Assembly: GCA_022457065.1 (NCBI GenBank)
Contig: JAJGBQ010000001.1
Location: forward strand, 682,001-746,000
Direction of reading: 5' to 3'
DNA: 64,000 nucleotides
Source of the DNA: Curvularia sp. ZM96
Taxonomy: Eukaryota > Ascomycota > Dothideomycetes > Pleosporales > Pleosporaceae
Below, in pieces: positions 59,014 through 64,000 of the stretch. Below the pieces are notes generated by a model. The model was not told the origin of the DNA. It did not search any database and worked only from the letters and a program-made list of their open reading frames with translations. Both the position numbers and the translations under genes were made by a program. Position 1 is the stretch's first letter. Each line of letters opens with the position of its first letter.

Positions 59014-59638
59014 GCTAGATTCTCACGGAGCACAAAGTATTCGAAGAGATTTGATGATGTTGGGTACTAAGAAAGATTTGCTGCAAAGAACAATCAGCTG
59101 ATATTCATCATACAACGATAGGTTGAACTTACAATTGATGTCACAAAAGGTGCCGTTGTAACCTACAAGTGCCCTTCTTCTTATCTTGTTTCAGATGTTC
59201 ATTTCGAACGGCTTTCCCAGAATACTGCAGAGATTTCACTTTAGCAGGTATAGAACGATGATCAGGTCACGGCGGAGGAAAGGGAAGGTTGTCAAGCGGA
59301 GTCACAATAGCAAATTGTAGCAGCTGTCGATGATCGCGATCGACCCGGGTCGGATTTCCCGTAACAACGACTCCATCCTCACATGTGTGCCACGACAAGG
59401 GGCTGTCGACCCCAGATTCAGGATTCTGTTTTATCCTTGCACTCGCGTAGCATTAGCGCCATGATTGAACTAATCATCACACTTGCAGCTCAGCCGGCTC
59501 CCCGATTACGCGAGCGCGCGTCTGCTCAGACTAGGCTCAACCAGTTGGTAAGCGAAAAAAAGTAATGTCAAATCGGATGTCTGAAAGTACGCCAGCTGAG
59601 TGGTACCAGTGACTATGGATTTTCTTGGGCAAACCCCT

Positions 59639-59652
59639 CCCCCCCCCCCCCC
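59639..59652. repeat. C14 homopolymer
   Basis: Fourteen cytosines in a row, preceded by CCCCT. Length is prone to sequencing and replication error. No gene overlaps it. Confidence 0.9.
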
Positions 59653-61051
59653 GCAAATTGAGCGCCTCAGGATCCCTTATCCAGGGCCTAAGCCAACAAA
59701 GAGGCGAAGTCCTCTCAAGAGGTCGGGGTAGTGCCGACGTCTATATCAAAAAGGTTTGAGGCGATGCAGAGCTAGCCCTTGATGCGATATGACAATCAAA
59801 CAGAAAAGTTCCATCAATCATGTTTCAAAATGCCATGTTTACCCTTTATGCCCATAGGGAAACCAAGCTTAGTTCTCTTGATAGCAATGGTTGAGGAACA
59901 TGTTCACCGATCCAAATCGGCGATTGTGCGTATCAAAGAACCAGCTGAGTGGGGTGGGGTTATAGTCTCGACTGAACTATAGGTAAGGAGTCAGACTAAA
60001 CCATAGTAAGGGTCCAGACTACGCAGCCAAGAGTATGTCAGCAGACATCTCCGATCTTCCCAACTGACAGAACAGTAGTTTGGTATAAACCCGTGATTTT
60101 ATCATATCGCATACAATCTAGATATGCAAGTGCTGACTTGCCACAACCGTACTGCATACACACTGCCGTGCGTTAGGGCGTGGGCGTGTGCCGAGGAAAG
60201 GATACTCGCTCTAGACATTGGGATAGGTCTTCTGGTCCGACATCTGGTTTGTTTTTCGAGGAAATTAACAATGAAGGCATTGTGTGCCATCCCCTTCATG
60301 ACATTATGCAGGTAATACTGCTTTAAGAGGTGTGTAATGCACTAAATAGACTATACCCATGGACTTGCTGTTCCACAACCTCTCTGTCACCCCTCTAGCT
60401 CTTATCTTGCCATAAGGTTCCACGTAAATGATTGGGACTCCCAACAAATATGCGGTATACGACCCACATTCTTCCTCTCTAGAATTCGCTCCAACTCAAC
60501 CTCTCAATGGCCTAGAAGAAGTAACCCCACAGCTACCGATCAGATTCATGTTGAGCCCTTCCCCGCTCCTTGCGCGTTTGGAGCGTTTGCGGGGTGATAG
60601 AGCCGAAACCCTATTTTCACATGGCGTTATCTATAGTATGCAGGTGGTCGGGAATATCCGATACGTTGTTGTATTGACATCTCAAGTGTGACAGTGCTGT
60701 GCAGCGAGCATCTCCTTTCATAGGCTGCAACTGCACTCCTAGGCTTCCAACTCTGCATTGTCTATGAACGATCCTTGAGTCAGCCTGGCGCTCGAGCTCA
60801 TGGCATGTGTACGGAAAAGTATGAATTTGTGGGAGCTGTTGCTTGGCAGATTCCATTGCCGAACTTGGGTGTTTAGTGATCCATTGTCTTCTTTATGCAG
60901 TAGACTTTCATCACAAGATTCAGATCGTTCATATCTTCTTAGGCCGTAGAAACAGGGTTTCAGCTCGTGATGAGACAATATTGTAATTTATTGCCATATT
61001 TCGTTTATTTCTTAAAGCATCGACGCGATATCTCGAGCGCTTTGTTGTGTT

Positions 61052-61088
61052 GTCCGACGCCCTCGGGCGTGACTTAGCGTTGTCGGAC
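61052..61088. repeat. Inverted repeat with nested palindrome
   Basis: GTCCGAC at 61052-61058 and its complement GTCGGAC at 61082-61088 enclose the palindrome GCCCTCGGGC at 61059-61068. GC-rich arms stand out from AT-rich surroundings, as in ends of mobile elements or protein-binding sites. Confidence 0.5.
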
Positions 61089-61898
61089 GCGATTTTCCGG
61101 CGCGAGTATTGTCGCGAGTACACTAGTATACTCCCATTGAATACTAGAAGTCTAACATTAATTTTATCTAAGAATACTACCCTTGATTTCTCTATCTAGG
61201 TCCGTGATAACTATTCAACTAGGATTTTCTAGCCTATTTACAAGCATACTTACGTCTACTAGAATAGCAGGTGCATGTTTGATGACTATGTAGAGCGATG
61301 CATTCGAGCTTCAAGCAGCACTGAAGAAGTGATATATACTTCTAGAATAGACTAGAGTTAGTGGAAAGGCAATACTTGGACTTATCTAGCGATTTTTTTA
61401 ACGTTTTGCGTCAGCAAGATGCAGGCCAACAGTAGCCGCGCTCAGATGCTGAACTAGGAGTGCATGAGTCGCAGATGGCTTCTTCTGGGCTTTCTGCAAT
61501 TGCCGATGTTGGGATATCTGGAAGGGAGAGTGAGAATCCAGAACATCTCTTCATCAGCTACCAAAACGACCACTCTAGGGAGAGCTCAAAGCGACTCCGG
61601 ACCACTTAGCGACAGGATGGAGCCTCTATATTGAGGAAGACTGGCATTGGCCAAGGATTTACTGTTGCTTCGTCGTGATTATTATTCTTAACTTGAACTT
61701 TGGCATAGTCTGGTCAATAGATAATAAGGACAGCTAGGGTGCATTCACTGTCTCGAGGTTTGCACTTACTCTAGGAGCTATGTTTTTTGGGCTGCATGGC
61801 TACACACATATGTTAACGTCTTGCCTTGAACTTGCATGGCGTAAAATCTTGGAGATATTCGCCATAAGGGTACTCAAAAGAAGAGCCACTACATTTTT

Positions 61899-62171
61899 CT
61901 AATACCTACCCAGGTCTCGGTCTCGCTCACGCATTTGAACAGCAACAAGTTCGGAAGGCCTGTAGAGGCAGAATTTAAGACAGTCCGAGATGTGATAAGA
62001 AGAATGTTCGAAGTATCGCCTAATCTTTTGAGGCCCATTTGTGCTGTAACTATGTAGCGCTTCACTTATGAGTGATATGTAGTCCTGCACACATGCGAGT
62101 AGGTCGTTGTATTTCCGGGCACCCACGTCATTTTCACTTCTAACTCCTATTCGACTGTTGCTGCCGATCAT
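61899..62171 (-). CDS. Possible first exon or fragment of an unknown gene
   Basis: A 90-codon frame from the ATG at 62171 reads GARKYNDLLACVQDYISLIS and HISDCLKFCLYRPSELVAVQ, with amphipathic, protein-like composition. It ends just after a GTAGGT donor-like site at 61909, so it could be a first exon, but no convincing next exon was found to the left. It lies head to head with the STAND N-terminal-domain gene at 62500. No family is recognised. Confidence 0.3.
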   Translation of the reverse strand: MIGSNSRIGVRSENDVGARKYNDLLACVQDYISLISEALHSYSTNGPQKIRRYFEHSSYHISDCLKFCLYRPSELVAVQMRERDRDLGRY

Positions 62172-62499
62172 TTTGGTCTCTTCGGAGGGCCAGTATAGTT
62201 AGAAGAGTTTTCTAGCATAGGAAGAGCGGGCTGCCGCAGTTGGATGCCGCCTGTAGCGCGAAGGAATTGGAGCGAATAGTTTGTGTTCGCCCCCATTGCT
62301 TCCTTGGCAAGTCGAGATAACCGCCGACCGTCCTGAACAAGACTAGCAGTGCTTATTCAACCGGCAATGCGGACCAATCGATTACGCAGTTTGTACGCCC
62401 CGCGAGGCGATGCACTTGATCAAAAACCTATATAATCTAACTTCGGTCCCAGAAATTTTCGTCCAATACTTTCAATTTATCGCGATAAGCATCTTTGCG

Positions 62500-63841
62500 A
62501 TGGCTGAACCTATAGGCCTTGCTTCTGGTGTCTTGACGTTAGTCATTTTCGCCCACAAATCATGTCTTGAGCTTTATAAAACAATACAGAGCTTTAAAAC
62601 CCATCCTAAGCGAGTGCGCAATCTCATCGAGGAGCTGGAGGCTCTCATTGGCGTTTTGGAATCATTGGACGAAACGATAAGACTGCATACAGATGCAGAT
62701 GTCCCCGCACTTGATCTACCCTTGCGACGATGTAGTAGAGCTTGCGACGAGTTTTTACAGGAGCTCCAAAAGTGCTGCTCGCGATCTGGGGGCGATCGAC
62801 AAAGCTTCCGAGACTGGGCCAAGCTGAGATACATGGGTGACGATATTGGTGATTTTACGGATTCACTAGCAGCATATAAGTCAACAATCAATATCGCGCT
62901 CACAGACATGCAACTGTAAGTTTCATAGCTCTATGCCTAACCTCATATGCTAGAACCAACTAACCTCCTTCTTTAGTCGCAATTCTTCTGTCACTCTAGA
63001 GCGTCTTGGAGACTACAAAGATCTTATCACAACAGCAACGAGCGATCTTGAGGCGCGACTTGAAACTATCGATGAAAAGCTCCAATCTTTAGTAGAGCGC
63101 ACTACGTCAAGCTCGACCACAACAGAACTTCAAAGCATAGAGGACGAGCGCACAAGCACGCAGAAATGTCTCATGATTTGCGCTCGGTTCTCCAGGCTTA
63201 TCCAGCAGCTTGAATCATCATCAGCGAAGGATCTTCCCCAAGGCCTAGACAACATACCTGAGAAGATCACGAGCGATGGCATACGAGAATGCAGAATTAC
63301 TATGGAGCAAACAACTGCAAGGTTGGAAACTCACATGCAGGATATCTTAGATCGAATTATGGTCACCTCAGGCGCAACAATGACACAAGAAGATACAAGA
63401 TACCTTGCAAGACTGCGCGAAGAATGGGAAAGTACTCGTAAATGCAGGGATATTTGTTCCCAAGCAGACCGACACTTGAAAGAGAACGTAAGTGTTATCG
63501 ACAACTACGCTACAGGCAACGAAGCCGTGCAATTTCTAGTATCAAACAGTCAAAAGACAATTCATGGTAAGAACCGTGGATACGGCGATCTTATCAAACA
63601 ACTTGGTGGTCATCTCAGCGACCAGTCAATTCAGAAGGTATCTGGCGATTTTTTGCAGATGAGTCTCCAAAGATCTGGATATCGAGATCTGGATGACGGG
63701 ACACCCGAAGCCAAAAATATAAATGCAAGAGAAGCGAACTGGCGGTCGGAATACGGTGGAGGTAGGACGCTCAAATCCCAGCCTAGTTCAAGTGGCTCAA
63801 GTGGTCAGGCTGAGCTAGGTAAAGCCAAATCATACGCTTGA
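62500..63841 (+). CDS. Stand-alone fungal STAND N-terminal-domain protein (PigL_N-like)
   Basis: Exons 62500-62915 and 62977-63841 give 426 residues. The start MAEPIGLASGVLTLVIFAHK is the hallmark of the fungal N-terminal domain found on many NACHT and NB-ARC proteins; an upstream in-frame ATG at 62410 would bury it and is rejected. Residues 1-140 are helical with KRVRNLIEELEALIGVLESL. A coiled-coil region of Glu, Lys and Leu repeats follows (LGDYKDLITTATSDLEARLE), then a helical middle, and a Ser/Gly-rich tail. No P-loop or repeat domain is present. Related stand-alone proteins occur in many ascomycetes with unknown role; in full sensors this domain transmits the signal. The 61-nt intron has standard borders. 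Confidence 0.82.
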
Positions 63842-64000
63842 TAACGATGTTGTTCCTATAAGAAGCTAAAGCTTATTGTATTGCTTGAGGAGTGAGAGTC
63901 TACCTAGCTACTTAGATTACTTATAGATATCTACACGTAACCTGCCTACATCCAGGCTTACAAAGGGTTGGCAAAGCTTACCCCATAATGAAAATAAGAT

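Larger units (their letters stand above)
59014..62499. other. Longest gene-poor, partly TpA-rich stretch
   Basis: About 3.5 kb. No complete gene. It includes a C14 homopolymer, a hairpin near 61070, a TpA-rich block at about 61120-61420, and a possible coding fragment at minus 61899-62171. A frame near 61530-61605 on the plus strand reads like worn protein sequence (SENPEHLFISYQND) but is bounded by stops. Confidence 0.5.

Noticed and set aside
1..64000. CRISPR arrays, prophage, bacterial operons or a secondary-metabolite cluster
   Set aside because: No regularly spaced repeats, no bacterial gene style, and no polyketide synthase, peptide synthetase or terpene synthase gene is present, despite one MDR reductase and two Zn2Cys6 regulators.

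Overview
The window is nuclear DNA from a filamentous ascomycete. Many genes are broken by short introns, mostly about 46 to 125 nt with GT...AG ends, and the protein types are typical of fungi: Zn2Cys6 regulators, a DUF4360 secreted protein, a LicD/Mnn4-like protein, an SLC43/Fmp42-like transporter and an NB-ARC STAND protein. The overall set suggests Dothideomycetes, probably Pleosporales, but that placement is inference from protein style. I saw no bacterial operons, CRISPR arrays, rRNA or convincing tRNA genes. All splice sites were read by eye from frame continuity and family motifs, without transcript data.

Left part (1-18.2 kb): mostly housekeeping and metabolic genes. These are a NUDT19-type Nudix hydrolase, an MDR oxidoreductase, a kinesin-8 (Kip3), a secreted DUF4360 protein, methionine sulfoxide reductase A, a GFA-family protein, an amidase, a MARVEL-like four-helix membrane protein and a small cysteine-containing hypothetical protein.

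Centre (18.2-31.7 kb): a 1281-residue NB-ARC/TPR protein whose C-terminus is a cysteine-bearing region with two membrane segments (19245-23202), a doubtful small gene, an SLC43-like transporter, a LicD-family protein and a type II membrane DUF3405 protein. The NB-ARC protein is the most unusual gene here, because the apparent output module is a C-terminal membrane region instead of an N-terminal effector domain.

Right-centre (31.7-51.5 kb): a 2.7 kb GC-rich non-coding stretch, then cytosolic phenylalanyl-tRNA synthetase alpha (FRS2), two conserved hypotheticals, an NmrA-like protein, a glutamine-rich Zn2Cys6 regulator, molybdopterin synthase small subunit (cnxG) divergent from the mitochondrial RNB exonuclease DSS1/cyt-4, and a second Zn2Cys6 regulator.

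Right end (51.5-64 kb): gene-poor. It holds a small single-pass RING-H2 protein in three exons, a protein made of two similar halves, an HSP20-like gene interrupted by one in-frame TAA, an SREBP-type bHLH regulator without membrane segments, a fragmentary ORF, and a stand-alone protein resembling the N-terminal domain of fungal STAND proteins. Inverted repeats and TpA-rich spacers occur here. This end looks like accessory or decaying sequence beside a conserved core.
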